NCBI GenBank assembly: GCA_037442025.1
Contig: JBBIRB010000005.1
Location: forward strand, 32,695-96,694
DNA from: UBA2287 sp037442025
GTDB taxonomy: Bacteria > Bacteroidota > Bacteroidia > Bacteroidales > Tenuifilaceae
Length of the DNA: 64,000 nucleotides
Reading direction: 5' to 3'
Under the pieces are notes generated by a model. It was not told the DNA's origin. It saw only the letters and a list, made by a program, of their open reading frames with translations, and searched no databases. Below are positions 1 through 8,621 of this stretch, piece after piece. Numbering within the stretch: position 1 is the first letter of the stretch; every line of letters begins with the position of its first letter. The position numbers were made by a program, and so were the translations under genes.

Positions 1-2
1 TT

Positions 3-560
3 TTCCCTGAGCAAGCATCGAATTGGAATTTTATTTACGACAAGGTAAAAAGCTTTCAAATAGAAAAACCAAAGGTTCTGAACCTCTTTGCCTATACTGG
101 TGGAGCTTCGTTGGCCGCTTGTGCCGCCGGGGCTGAGGTAACCCACGTGGATTCAGTAAAACCTACTGTTACATGGGCTAATGAAAATATGACACTGTCG
201 GGCCTATCGAACATTCGCTGGGTTATTGAGGATGCAATGAAATTTGCTGCCAGGGAGGCCAAGCGTGGAAACCGCTATAACGGTATAATTCTCGACCCTC
301 CGGCCTACGGAAGGGGTCCTAGTGGTGAAAAGTGGATTCTTGAAAAATCGGTGAACGAGCTGCTTAAAATATGCCACGAAATAGGCGATCCCGAGAATCT
401 GTTCATTGTGTTCAACCTATACTCTATGGGATTCTCTTCGAACGTTGCCAAAAGTTTGCTCACTACCGTTTTCAACAGGAAAAATATTGAATCGGGAGAA
501 CTTGTAGTACCCGACAATTACGGTAGGATACTACCGCATGGAGTGTTCGCCAGATTTTAA
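3..560 (+). CDS. Class I SAM-dependent (rRNA-type) methyltransferase, 5'-truncated
   Basis: The reading frame is open from base 3, so the true start lies to the left of the window; 185 codons remain. The visible part is the catalytic Rossmann domain of a COG1092-type methyltransferase (the family of RlmI and related 23S rRNA methylases). The SAM-binding motif I is LNLFAYTGGASLA, followed by an acidic residue in VTHVDSVK that would hold the ribose. The motif ILDPPAYGRGPSGEKW matches the DPPxYG catalytic loop of this group. Function as an RNA base methylase is inferred from the family; the exact target cannot be told because the N-terminal region is missing. It is convergent with the cytochrome c biogenesis gene, with about 250 bases between them in which I see no gene. 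Confidence 0.85.
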   Translation, partial: FPEQASNWNFIYDKVKSFQIEKPKVLNLFAYTGGASLAACAAGAEVTHVDSVKPTVTWANENMTLSGLSNIRWVIEDAMKFAAREAKRGNRYNGIILDPPAYGRGPSGEKWILEKSVNELLKICHEIGDPENLFIVFNLYSMGFSSNVAKSLLTTVFNRKNIESGELVVPDNYGRILPHGVFARF

Positions 561-809
561 TCCTTCTGCACTTCAAGAATTTCTTTATAAAGTTGGCAAA
601 TCGAGACGGCTATGGTTTCAATTCCAAAATCGTTCGCTACAATGGAAGCCAGCTGATCGCTTTCAACCCTGCGCTTCTGTTGACGCATATCGATACTTTT
701 CAGGGTTGAATATACCCTTTTCGGGAGATTGGGGCACTTAGGTCAATCCAACAAAGTTGTTTACCCTGTAGAAAGGCGAAGAAGATGTAAATCAGAGCAG
801 GAATTGAAA

Positions 810-3800
810 TTAAATTGTAAGAGACTCGTCTTCCGCTAACTTTCTGCTTTTAATCCAAGCAAAAAAACTCAGCACAAAAAATGCTATTACTACCAATACA
901 ATCCATTTCGGGAATGGAGCGGCTTCTCCACCAGCATAGCTGTGTAAACCCGAGAGGTAATAATTAACCCCAAAGTAGGTCATAAGCACCGACGAAATAC
1001 CTAATGCCGATGCAAAGTTGAAAACATATAGCGAGTTGAGGTTAGGAATCTGACGCATATGCGTTATGAAGGTGTAAACTATGATGGTTATTAGTGCCCA
1101 GGTTTCCTTTGGATCCCAGCCCCAGTAACGACCCCACGACTCGTTTGCCCAAATAGCTCCCAAAAAGGATCCAATGGTCAACAAATACAGTCCTAGTATT
1201 AGCACAGCTTCAATAATTCGACTCGATTCTTTAATCTGATGCAGCACCGTTAATGCAGCAACTTTTTTCGAAAGGGCAATTAGAAAAAGATTGAAAAGTG
1301 CTAATATGGAACCCATTCCCAAAAACCCGTAACTAGCGGTAACTACCGAAACATGAATGGTTAACCAATACGACTTAAGAACCGGAACGAGATTGGTAAT
1401 TTCGGGGTCCATCCACGATAAATGGGCTACAAATAGGGTAATTGTTGAAAGCAATGCTGTTGCTGGCAGAATAATCGAATTTCGTTTATTAAAAATAAGC
1501 CCTGCAAGCATGGTGGTCCATGCAATATAAATCATGGTTTCGAAACCATTGCTCAATGGTGCACGACCTGCAACATACCACCGCAAACCAATACCCACTG
1601 TATGCACAATAAAGCCCAAAACCAATAGATAGTTAATAGAAAACGATACAAATTGAACTGTTTTAACCTTCGAACCCAATATTTGCACCATAGCAAATAC
1701 CAATAATACAAAACCCAGAATTCCGTAAAAGGGAATTAGCCGTTCATTAATAAGGTACCTGTTGAGCAGGCTTTCTGCTTTTAACTTGGTATTGTTTGGC
1801 AAAACAGCCCCACCATTCGTTTGCTGATAGTTTTTGAGCGCTTTCAGAAGTAAATTGGCTTCTGTATAGTTACCTTTTCGCGAAGCAAACCGCACCTGTG
1901 TTAAGTATTGAGCATATATGGCAGCCGTTTGCTGGTAAGCTACTGAATCGGCATGGGTTGCAACTTGGGCCATACTTTGCCACTGGTTTTGTTCACATCC
2001 GGGTAGCGGAAAGATACGGGCTATCTGGCCCGAAAAAATTTGATATAGTATGTTAAGCCTTTCGTCGGCTTTAATAACTTCTTTCTGGTAGGCAGTTCGC
2101 TTTGCGGGTGATTCGGTAAAAGCCCATTGAACCAAATTCTTAAGTTTGTATTCCCCGCCCCTTTCGTAATCGAAAAAATTAATGAATGCGGCCTTATTTC
2201 CAGCTATTCCAAGTTCTTTTCTGAGTTCTTCGTTTTTCACTAGTATTATCGGTTCTTCCTGCCACTTATCGGGGAAAGCCGACATGCCTAAAAAAACTTG
2301 CTCTGGGTTTAAGCCCTTAAAGCTATTGCTACGGTTGAGTTTTCTGAGAACTTCACCTGCTAGGGTACTCAGTGGCTTCATTCGTCCTCCCTTATCCTGC
2401 ACAACCAAGCGCCCAAATTCAATGGCATGTTGCCTTTGCGGAGCAATGGGGTTGCTGGTGTTAGGAGCATTAGCGCTTTGAGCAGATGCGGTAATGGTTA
2501 TGAGTAAAATAACCAATGTGACTTTCTTCGAAACAAGCATCCTGAACCTGCTGCCTCGAAGTATTAGGGCCAACAACATACCCAGTATCATTAAGAAGTA
2601 ACCAAAATAGGTAACCGAAGTACCCAGGGCATCGCTATTCACCGATAGGTAGGTTCCCTGTTCATCGGTATCGTAGGAACTCTGGTAAAACCGATAGCCC
2701 CTGTAATTCAAAATATTATTCATAAAAATGCTGAAAGGCTTCTCAGCCTCTTGTTCCCTGTCAATAACAGTAACATGCGATGTAAATGAGGAGGGGCTTT
2801 CGGAACCAGGGTACCTCTCGAGCACAAACTTGTACAGTTTAATCTCGAACGGAATGCTAACTACAGGATTTCCATAAGCAAAAGAGAATTCAACTCCGTT
2901 GATATATTCTAAAAGTGCACTTTCGTTGCTATTTAGTTTAGGAACAAATACCTCTTCAATTCCACCCTCGTGCTCAATTTGGAAATATAGAACCTGTCGT
3001 CCCTGCGAATTTGGGTCGGGGTTGTATACCCATATTTTACGTGCCGAAGGCGAGAAACCACTGAATGCCAACCTTGTTTGGCCAACCCGGTAGATGGTTT
3101 GCCTTTTTAACAAGAAGGCCTGAGATGGCTCGTATCTTTCACCTGCCGGTTGCCCCATAACAGTAGCTTCTACCTTATTAGTTGAAACGGCAACAACCCC
3201 CGAATCTGTAACGTGCATTTGAAGGGTTGCCGAATCGGCACTTTCGAATCCAAAAAGGGTTTGGCCTACTCTAAAGGTTTTCCCCTTTTTAAGCATAAGG
3301 TTTCTACTTCTTGTGGAATCGATAATCATTAGGCTTACCAACGGCGAACCGCTTCTATCCTCAATCAATTTTTCGGTTGCATTGGGAATAAAACCTTTAA
3401 ACTTAATTCTAAAAACTTTCCCATTCGATTTCACTCTTTTAACCAACGAACTCGAAGAGAGTACAGTGTAATTGGCTTTTTTGCTATATGCAGGAATACT
3501 GTTCACCCCAATGGTAAGCCAAGTGTCGGTAGAGGTAAAATAATTTATCGATTCTCCTTCCCTAATATGCATTGTGCCCTCAACCGATGTGTAGCGTGTT
3601 ATGGCTGCGCCAATAATAATTACAACAAAGGAAATATGAAACAGAACAACAGGCAACTTGCCCCTTGCATACAACTTATTGCGAAATATGGATAGAACCA
3701 GATTGAAGCTTAATAGCATAAAAAGCAGCTCGAACCACCATGAATTGTAGACCAAGCTACGTGATGCTGGTGAACCATAGTCGTTCTCAACAAAGGTGGC

Positions 3801-3881
3801 AAAGCCGGCAGCAAATGCAATTAAAAAAAGTAGAAAAGCCATCAGTTTGGGTGAGGCCAAAGCACCAATAATTTTTTTCAT
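810..3881 (-). CDS. ccsBA: Cytochrome c biogenesis protein, ResB-CcsA fusion (CcsBA)
   Basis: This 1023-residue membrane protein joins both halves of the system II cytochrome c synthetase, which exports haem and attaches it to apocytochromes on the outer side of the inner membrane. The N-terminal part is ResB-like: hydrophobic segments near residues 10-30, 45-65 and 78-98, then a long extracytoplasmic region up to a membrane segment near residue 430. A second extracytoplasmic stretch follows. The C-terminal part is CcsA-like with many membrane spans and the tryptophan-rich haem-handling motif WGWDPKETWAL at about residue 920. Fused forms of this size are usual in Bacteroidetes and epsilonproteobacteria. 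The start is an ATG. It lies 23 bases downstream of a small unknown gene on the same strand, so the two may be cotranscribed. It implies that the organism makes c-type cytochromes. Confidence 0.93.
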   Translation of the reverse strand: MKKIIGALASPKLMAFLLFLIAFAAGFATFVENDYGSPASRSLVYNSWWFELLFMLLSFNLVLSIFRNKLYARGKLPVVLFHISFVVIIIGAAITRYTSVEGTMHIREGESINYFTSTDTWLTIGVNSIPAYSKKANYTVLSSSSLVKRVKSNGKVFRIKFKGFIPNATEKLIEDRSGSPLVSLMIIDSTRSRNLMLKKGKTFRVGQTLFGFESADSATLQMHVTDSGVVAVSTNKVEATVMGQPAGERYEPSQAFLLKRQTIYRVGQTRLAFSGFSPSARKIWVYNPDPNSQGRQVLYFQIEHEGGIEEVFVPKLNSNESALLEYINGVEFSFAYGNPVVSIPFEIKLYKFVLERYPGSESPSSFTSHVTVIDREQEAEKPFSIFMNNILNYRGYRFYQSSYDTDEQGTYLSVNSDALGTSVTYFGYFLMILGMLLALILRGSRFRMLVSKKVTLVILLITITASAQSANAPNTSNPIAPQRQHAIEFGRLVVQDKGGRMKPLSTLAGEVLRKLNRSNSFKGLNPEQVFLGMSAFPDKWQEEPIILVKNEELRKELGIAGNKAAFINFFDYERGGEYKLKNLVQWAFTESPAKRTAYQKEVIKADERLNILYQIFSGQIARIFPLPGCEQNQWQSMAQVATHADSVAYQQTAAIYAQYLTQVRFASRKGNYTEANLLLKALKNYQQTNGGAVLPNNTKLKAESLLNRYLINERLIPFYGILGFVLLVFAMVQILGSKVKTVQFVSFSINYLLVLGFIVHTVGIGLRWYVAGRAPLSNGFETMIYIAWTTMLAGLIFNKRNSIILPATALLSTITLFVAHLSWMDPEITNLVPVLKSYWLTIHVSVVTASYGFLGMGSILALFNLFLIALSKKVAALTVLHQIKESSRIIEAVLILGLYLLTIGSFLGAIWANESWGRYWGWDPKETWALITIIVYTFITHMRQIPNLNSLYVFNFASALGISSVLMTYFGVNYYLSGLHSYAGGEAAPFPKWIVLVVIAFFVLSFFAWIKSRKLAEDESLTI

Positions 3882-3904
3882 GAAAGAGAAATTTGCAGTA
3901 AATC

Positions 3905-4213
3905 CTATACAATTACCTGTATTACTTTTCGCACATCCACCATTATGGATTCCTCCTCCTCCATATATTCGGGCTTAACGGCAACAATCAGGTTGTGCTC
4001 GTCTACATTGGCTAAAAATACTAACTCCAATTCGGGAAATGCTGCCACAAGGTTTTCAAAGAGATCGAAATCATCGAGATATTCGAAACCACCCAGAGAA
4101 TTGTATCGCAAAACGGTAACCAAATCCTCAAGTTCCGATTTGGCTATGTTTCTGGCTAGCCTATCGGCCAAATAATCGCGAACCCGATTCTTTGAAATTT
4201 GCAATGTTTTCAT
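3905..4213 (-). CDS. Small acidic protein of unknown function
   Basis: I do not recognise this protein. I prefer the start at the ATG giving MKTLQISKNRVRDYL (102 residues). An upstream start at 4312 would add 33 residues rich in aromatic and hydrophobic residues (135 residues in all), and cannot be excluded. The body looks like a small alpha/beta domain: a basic helical N-terminus, then alternating strands around LVFLANVDEHNLIVAVKPEYM and an acidic EEEES patch. No signal peptide or membrane segment is seen in the short form. It sits directly upstream of ccsBA on the same strand and is divergent from ffh, so it may share the ccsBA transcript, but nothing ties it to cytochrome maturation. Confidence 0.6.
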   Translation of the reverse strand: MKTLQISKNRVRDYLADRLARNIAKSELEDLVTVLRYNSLGGFEYLDDFDLFENLVAAFPELELVFLANVDEHNLIVAVKPEYMEEEESIMVDVRKVIQVIV

Positions 4214-4367
4214 GGTAAAGTATTTAGGGTAAGGGTATGCTTTCAACCGTTCGACCAAATATAGTTTTATTTCAAGTAAAAACCAATTAAAAGTGTCGAT
4301 AATATGTTCCACATAGCCTGCTAACCAACTTATAAAATGTACATTTCTTTAACCCGTTAAATATTTA

Positions 4368-4375
4368 TACTTTTG
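4368..4375 (+). promoter_or_regulatory. Bacteroidetes-type promoter -7 element for ffh
   Basis: TACTTTTG is an exact match to the phylum consensus TAnnTTTG. It lies 26 bases before the preferred ffh ATG at 4402. No clear TTG -33 box is visible, so this is a half-promoter assignment. Confidence 0.5.
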
Positions 4376-4401
4376 CATTTCCATTGAAATACTCTGTTTA
4401 T

Positions 4402-5736
4402 ATGTTCGAAAATTTATCCGAAAAACTCGAAAGATCCTTTAAGCTACTCAAAGGCGAAGGGCGCATTTCCGAAATAAACGTGGCCGAAACCCTCAAGGAG
4501 GTTCGCAAAGCCCTTCTCGATGCCGACGTTAACTACAAAGTAGCCAAAACGTTTACCGATGAGGTTAAGCGTAAAGCAATGGGCATGGATGTGCTAAATA
4601 CCCTAAAACCAGGCCAACTGCTGGTTAAAGTTGTACACGATGAGCTGGCCGAACTTATGGGGGGCAAGGCTCAGGATATAAACCTATCGGGCAATCCATC
4701 AGTAATTCTAATTGCTGGCCTTCAGGGTTCTGGTAAAACCACCTTCTCGGGCAAACTAGCCAACTTGCTCAAAACCAAAAAGGGCAAAAGCCCAATGCTG
4801 GTAGCAGGCGACGTATACCGCCCAGCTGCAATTGAGCAGCTGAAAGTTTTGGGAGGACAAATTGGAGTTCCTGTGTTTTCGGTTGAAGGGAGTACCGATC
4901 CCGTTTCAATAGCCCGCGATGCGGTTAAGCATGCTAAAAATCATGGCCACAATGTTGTTATTGTCGATACGGCGGGTCGTTTGGCCATCGATGAACAAAT
5001 GATGCAGGAGGTGGCTGCCATTAAAAAAGCTATCGACCCTCAAGAAATTCTTTTTGTGGTCGACTCCATGACCGGACAGGATGCGGTAAATACTGCCAAG
5101 GAGTTTAACGACAGGCTCAACTTCAATGGGGTTGTACTAACCAAACTCGATGGCGATACGCGAGGGGGTGCAGCCCTTTCCATTCGCTCCGTTGTCGATA
5201 AGCCCATTAAGTTTGTGAGCATGGGCGAAAAAATGGAAGCGCTCGATGTTTTCCATCCCGAACGTATGGCCGACCGCATACTGGGCATGGGCGACATTGT
5301 TACCCTGGTTGAGCGAGCTCAGGAACAGTTCGACGAGGAGGAAGCGCGAAAACTTCAGAAAAAGATTATTAAGGATCAATTCAATTTCAACGACTTTCTG
5401 GAGCAAATTGGGCAGGTTAAGAAAATGGGAAACCTGAAGGATCTGGCCTCAATGATCCCGGGTATGGGCAAAGCCATTAAGGATGTGGATATTGACGATA
5501 ATTCGTTTAAGGGTGTTGAGGCCATAATTCGATCAATGACCCCACGTGAAAGGGAAAACCCACAATTGCTCAACGGTAGCAGGCGTAAACGGATAGCTGA
5601 AGGCAGCGGAACCTCCATTCAGGAAGTGAATAGGCTCATCAAGCAGTTCGACGATATGCGTAAAATGATGAAAATGGTATCATCGGGGGGTGCCAAACAG
5701 CTGGGAAGAATGATGCAGAACGCTCCCCGAAGGTAG
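4402..5736 (+). CDS. ffh: Signal recognition particle GTPase Ffh
   Basis: Ffh binds 4.5S RNA and signal sequences of nascent membrane proteins and delivers them to FtsY at the membrane. The 444-residue product has the N-domain helices (residues 1-90), the G domain with P-loop GLQGSGKTT (106-114), DTAGRL, and TKLDGDTRGGAALS, and a methionine-rich C-terminal M domain (many MGK, MMKMV and MMQ patches) that binds RNA and signal peptide. Length is normal for bacterial Ffh. I place the start at the ATG encoding MFENLSEKLE, since an upstream TTG would add only six non-conserved residues and a good promoter element lies just before. folD follows on the same strand after 40 bases. Confidence 0.97.
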   Translation: MFENLSEKLERSFKLLKGEGRISEINVAETLKEVRKALLDADVNYKVAKTFTDEVKRKAMGMDVLNTLKPGQLLVKVVHDELAELMGGKAQDINLSGNPSVILIAGLQGSGKTTFSGKLANLLKTKKGKSPMLVAGDVYRPAAIEQLKVLGGQIGVPVFSVEGSTDPVSIARDAVKHAKNHGHNVVIVDTAGRLAIDEQMMQEVAAIKKAIDPQEILFVVDSMTGQDAVNTAKEFNDRLNFNGVVLTKLDGDTRGGAALSIRSVVDKPIKFVSMGEKMEALDVFHPERMADRILGMGDIVTLVERAQEQFDEEEARKLQKKIIKDQFNFNDFLEQIGQVKKMGNLKDLASMIPGMGKAIKDVDIDDNSFKGVEAIIRSMTPRERENPQLLNGSRRKRIAEGSGTSIQEVNRLIKQFDDMRKMMKMVSSGGAKQLGRMMQNAPRR

Positions 5737-5776
5737 CCAACATTTTTCAAATTATCTTGTTTCCAATACAAACATA

Positions 5777-6670
5777 ATGCACCAGACTATGGAAATTCTC
5801 GATGGAAAAAAAATTGCCGATTTGGTCAAACAAGAAATTGCCACTGAGGTGGCGCAAATGGTAGCTAACGGTAAGCGAGCTCCTCACCTAGTAGCTATTT
5901 TGGTTGGCAACGACGGCGCAAGCGAAACCTATGTGGGTCACAAAGAAAAATCGTGTGCTCAGGTTGGCTTTCAAAGTACCGTTCTCCGATTTCCCGATAC
6001 CATTTCAGAAGCCGAATTACTTGGCAAAGTTGACGAACTCAACCAAAACCCGAATGTAGATGGCTTCATTATTCAGCTTCCGCTCCCCAAGCACATTTCC
6101 GACCAAAAAGTGATTGAGGCCATCGATCCCAAAAAGGATGTTGATGGTTTTCACCCTGTGAACGTAGGACGCATGACTATTGGCCTTCCCGCCTACGTTT
6201 CGGCTACGCCCGACGGTATTATGGAATTGCTTCGCCGTTATAAAATTGAAACATCGGGCAAACACTGCGTGGTTCTAGGCAGAAGCAACATTGTTGGCCG
6301 TCCCATGGCCAATTTGCTTTCGCAAAAGGGTTACCCCGGCGATTGCACAGTAACACTTTGCCATAGCCGCACACAGAACCTTGCAGAAGTTCTCAGTTCT
6401 GCCGACATTCTTGTAGCAGCACTTGGCCAACCCGAATTTGTTACGGCGAAAATGGTTAAGGAAGGTGCAGTTGTTATTGATGTTGGTATTACACGAGTTG
6501 AAAGCAACACCACAAAATCGGGCTGGAAACTTGTAGGCGACGTAAAGTACGACGAGGTTGCCCCAAAGTGTAGTTACATTACTCCGGTTCCAGGAGGAGT
6601 TGGGCCGCTAACCATAGTGTCCCTCTTAAAAAATACTCTGAAAGCCTTTAAAAAAGAGATATACGGATAA
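5777..6670 (+). CDS. folD: Bifunctional methylenetetrahydrofolate dehydrogenase / methenyltetrahydrofolate cyclohydrolase FolD
   Basis: FolD interconverts 5,10-methylene- and 10-formyl-tetrahydrofolate in the cytoplasm, supplying one-carbon units for purines and formyl-Met-tRNA. Family marks are the catalytic YVGHKEK (Tyr52, Lys56), the substrate loop QLPLPKHI, the DVDGFHPVN signature, the nucleotide-binding GRSNIVGRPMA and the C-terminal PVPGGVGPLT. Length (297 residues) is typical. The ATG at 5777 or a second ATG at 5789 (MEILDGKK) could be the start; conserved sequence begins at MEILDG, so the second is at least as likely. It follows ffh and ends at a strong bidirectional terminator. Confidence 0.97.
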   Translation: MHQTMEILDGKKIADLVKQEIATEVAQMVANGKRAPHLVAILVGNDGASETYVGHKEKSCAQVGFQSTVLRFPDTISEAELLGKVDELNQNPNVDGFIIQLPLPKHISDQKVIEAIDPKKDVDGFHPVNVGRMTIGLPAYVSATPDGIMELLRRYKIETSGKHCVVLGRSNIVGRPMANLLSQKGYPGDCTVTLCHSRTQNLAEVLSSADILVAALGQPEFVTAKMVKEGAVVIDVGITRVESNTTKSGWKLVGDVKYDEVAPKCSYITPVPGGVGPLTIVSLLKNTLKAFKKEIYG

Positions 6671-6685
6671 TAATCTGCTTAAATT

Positions 6686-6722
6686 AAAAAAGCCTATTGA
6701 AAAAATTTCAATAGGCTTTTTT
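6686..6722 (+). terminator. Bidirectional terminator between folD and a convergent gene
   Basis: The arms AGCCTATTGA and TCAATAGGCT form a perfect 10-bp stem around an A/T loop, flanked by A and T runs on both sides, so it can act on both strands. It lies 16 bases after the folD stop. Confidence 0.9.
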
Positions 6723-6738
6723 AATTTCTTTTTTGTGC

Positions 6739-7380
6739 TTAAGGCATAAAGGGGCTCCAGCCATAACGACCATATGGGGTTCCCCATGCTGGGCCATTGG
6801 TTATCCCAAACGAGGCCCCAATGGAAACCTTTTCGCTTATTTTGTAGTCCATGCCAAAAGAAATATGCTGGTAATTCGATGAGCCAAAAGTTCGGCTGTA
6901 GGGAGAATAGTAAACCTGATTCTGCCCAAATGCTCCGGAACCATAAACGCTTAGGCGGTTGTTAACAATATAATGACCACGAACATAGGCTTCGGTTGGA
7001 TTTCCGGTATTAGCAGGTTCAATTTGCCCGTTACTACTTTGCATTAACATTGGAGCGCCACTGAAATTATTGTAAGAGAAGCGTCCTCCCGCTTCAATCA
7101 TCAAATTTTGAGTAGGTGAAAAAACTACAGAAGGGCTTATGTATGAAGAGGACATTCCCATACCACTTCCAAACGAAGAGTAGCTGGTTCCTACCTCGAA
7201 TGAATAGTTGGCTTTACCGGGGGTATACCTTTTCCATGGCTTAAACTCCGATGTATCCCTGTTACTATTCTGTTCGAAATAGCCGGGTGTATATACCTTA
7301 TGCAAGTCTCTAACAAGTTGCGCATTTACATAAGCAGCACTTGCTAACAAAAAAAACAGTAATGCAAACCTTCTTTTCAT
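6739..7380 (-). CDS. Exported protein, probable small outer-membrane beta-barrel, unknown function
   Basis: The preferred start (MKRRFALLFF, nine bases inside a longer frame) gives 213 residues beginning with a signal peptide that likely ends at YVNA. The rest alternates short polar turns and aromatic/glycine-rich strands, such as YSFEVGTSYSSFGSG, LMIEAGGRFSYNNF, LSVYGSGAFGQNQVYY, ISFGMDYKI and VSIGASFGI. This is the pattern of a small outer-membrane beta-barrel, although the C-terminus ends in FMP, not in the common terminal aromatic residue. I cannot name a family. It stands alone: the terminator downstream is shared with folD and the parA gene upstream is divergent. Confidence 0.72.
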   Translation of the reverse strand: MKRRFALLFFLLASAAYVNAQLVRDLHKVYTPGYFEQNSNRDTSEFKPWKRYTPGKANYSFEVGTSYSSFGSGMGMSSSYISPSVVFSPTQNLMIEAGGRFSYNNFSGAPMLMQSSNGQIEPANTGNPTEAYVRGHYIVNNRLSVYGSGAFGQNQVYYSPYSRTFGSSNYQHISFGMDYKISEKVSIGASFGITNGPAWGTPYGRYGWSPFMP

Positions 7381-7528
7381 GGCAAACATTTTTTGAATCC
7401 CTACAAATATACCCGAAAAAATGAAAAAAAGTTATAGTTACATGTTGAAAAAGTGTTACAGGCTTAAGCCACGATGATTGTTTCTCATTTTTTTCTATAT
7501 TTAGGACTTAATTCCAACTGGAAGCAAG

Positions 7529-8293
7529 ATGGCTCATATAATTTCTGTAATTAATAATAAAGGGGGGACGGGAAAAACCACCACCGTTCTTAATCTTGGA
7601 GCAGCATTAACCCGTAAGAAGCAGAAAGTTCTGCTAATCGATCTCGACAGCCAATGCAATTTATCTATATCGCTGGCTGCCGATACGAGTAGCAAAGGAA
7701 TAGGCGACCTGCTGCTTGGCCAAGCAAGCATAAGCGAGGTTATTTTTTCGGTTGGCAAACTCGACCTAATTCCTGCAACCGAAAAACTACCCGATGTTGA
7801 ATACCAACTGAATACTGAACCAGGGCGTGAATATATGCTTCGGGAAAGGTTGGAACAAATTGCTGATAAGTACCACTACATTTTAATCGATTGTCCGCCT
7901 AGCTTGAGTACACTCAGCATTAATTCGCTGGTTGCTGCCCAAACCTTTATAGTGCCCATGCAGGCCGAAAACTTTGCATTTATTGGCCTCGACCGAATAA
8001 TGCAAATTTCCGAAAAGGTTAAAAAACGCATGAACCCTGCCCTAGAACTCGAAGGAATTCTGTTTGTTAAACTTGTACCTCATACTAAATTTAGCCGCGC
8101 CGTAATATCTAACCTTTCGGAAAACGAGAGTTTTAAAGGCAAACTATTTAATGCTTACATAAGGCAAGATATTTCGCTTATGGAATCGGCTGCCTTTAAA
8201 CAGTCGGTTTTCGATTACGCACCGCGAAGCAGGGGATCGCTCGATTATAACGAATTTGCAAACGAACTACTGAAGCGCCATGGCAAAAAATAG
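7529..8293 (+). CDS. parA: ParA/Soj-family ATPase
   Basis: The 254-residue protein has the deviant Walker A motif KGGTGKTT (residues 11-18) with its signature lysine, the DLDSQCN loop (Walker A', 38-43) and Walker B ILIDCPP (Asp121), all diagnostic of ParA-type ATPases that segregate DNA or position protein cargo by dynamic binding to the nucleoid. It lacks an N-terminal DNA-binding extension, as in Soj and ParF. It overlaps the next gene by 14 bases, so the two are almost certainly translated together. There is no ParB with a conserved partition domain next to it and no origin-region genes nearby (gidA, mnmE, dnaA absent), so it is probably not the main chromosomal ParABS. An imperfect -7 element (TATATTTA) lies 26 bases before the ATG. 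Confidence 0.9.
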   Translation: MAHIISVINNKGGTGKTTTVLNLGAALTRKKQKVLLIDLDSQCNLSISLAADTSSKGIGDLLLGQASISEVIFSVGKLDLIPATEKLPDVEYQLNTEPGREYMLRERLEQIADKYHYILIDCPPSLSTLSINSLVAAQTFIVPMQAENFAFIGLDRIMQISEKVKKRMNPALELEGILFVKLVPHTKFSRAVISNLSENESFKGKLFNAYIRQDISLMESAAFKQSVFDYAPRSRGSLDYNEFANELLKRHGKK

Positions 8294-8597
8294 GCATAGC
8301 ATAGGCGACATACAAAAGGCTCTCATGTCGCACACACGTTTCATAAAGGAACCCGAAAAACCCCTCGAAATAATAGAGCAACCAATTGCTGCTGAACCTG
8401 CTGCTCAAGCGCAGGCTACTGAGAAAGTCGAAAACGATGTTACAATCGATGTAAGAACCCTAAAGCAGTTTAAAATTCTGGCCCGATACCAAAATGAGCC
8501 CGTTGAAATATTAGTAAATAAAGCCCTCGAGCATTTTCTGCGGCTCAAGTCGCTGCAATTGGAGCAAGCAATTCAGAAACTTACTGAGGAAGAATGA
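8280..8597 (+). CDS. Small ParA-partner protein with ribbon-helix-helix-like C-terminus
   Basis: The 105-residue product has a basic N-terminus (MAKNRHSIGDIQKAL), a low-complexity Ala/Pro/Glu linker at about residues 28-50, and a C-terminal segment 53-95 that reads like a ribbon-helix-helix: strand DVTIDV, then helix RTLKQFKILARY, then helix EPVEILVNKALEHFLRLK. Partners of ParF-type ATPases (ParG) and cargo adaptors have this architecture, with a flexible N-terminal tail that stimulates the ATPase. The 14-base overlap with parA supports a functional pair. The identification of the fold is by pattern only. It could instead be a cargo adaptor without DNA binding. Its stop is 24 bases from the convergent relA stop. 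Confidence 0.75.
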   Translation: MAKNRHSIGDIQKALMSHTRFIKEPEKPLEIIEQPIAAEPAAQAQATEKVENDVTIDVRTLKQFKILARYQNEPVEILVNKALEHFLRLKSLQLEQAIQKLTEEE

Positions 8598-8621
8598 TTA
8601 AAGGGTTATCGGTTATCAGCT

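Noticed and set aside
538..741. A 67-codon open frame after the methyltransferase
   Set aside because: It overlaps the methyltransferase end, has no recognisable features and no start signal; treated as chance.
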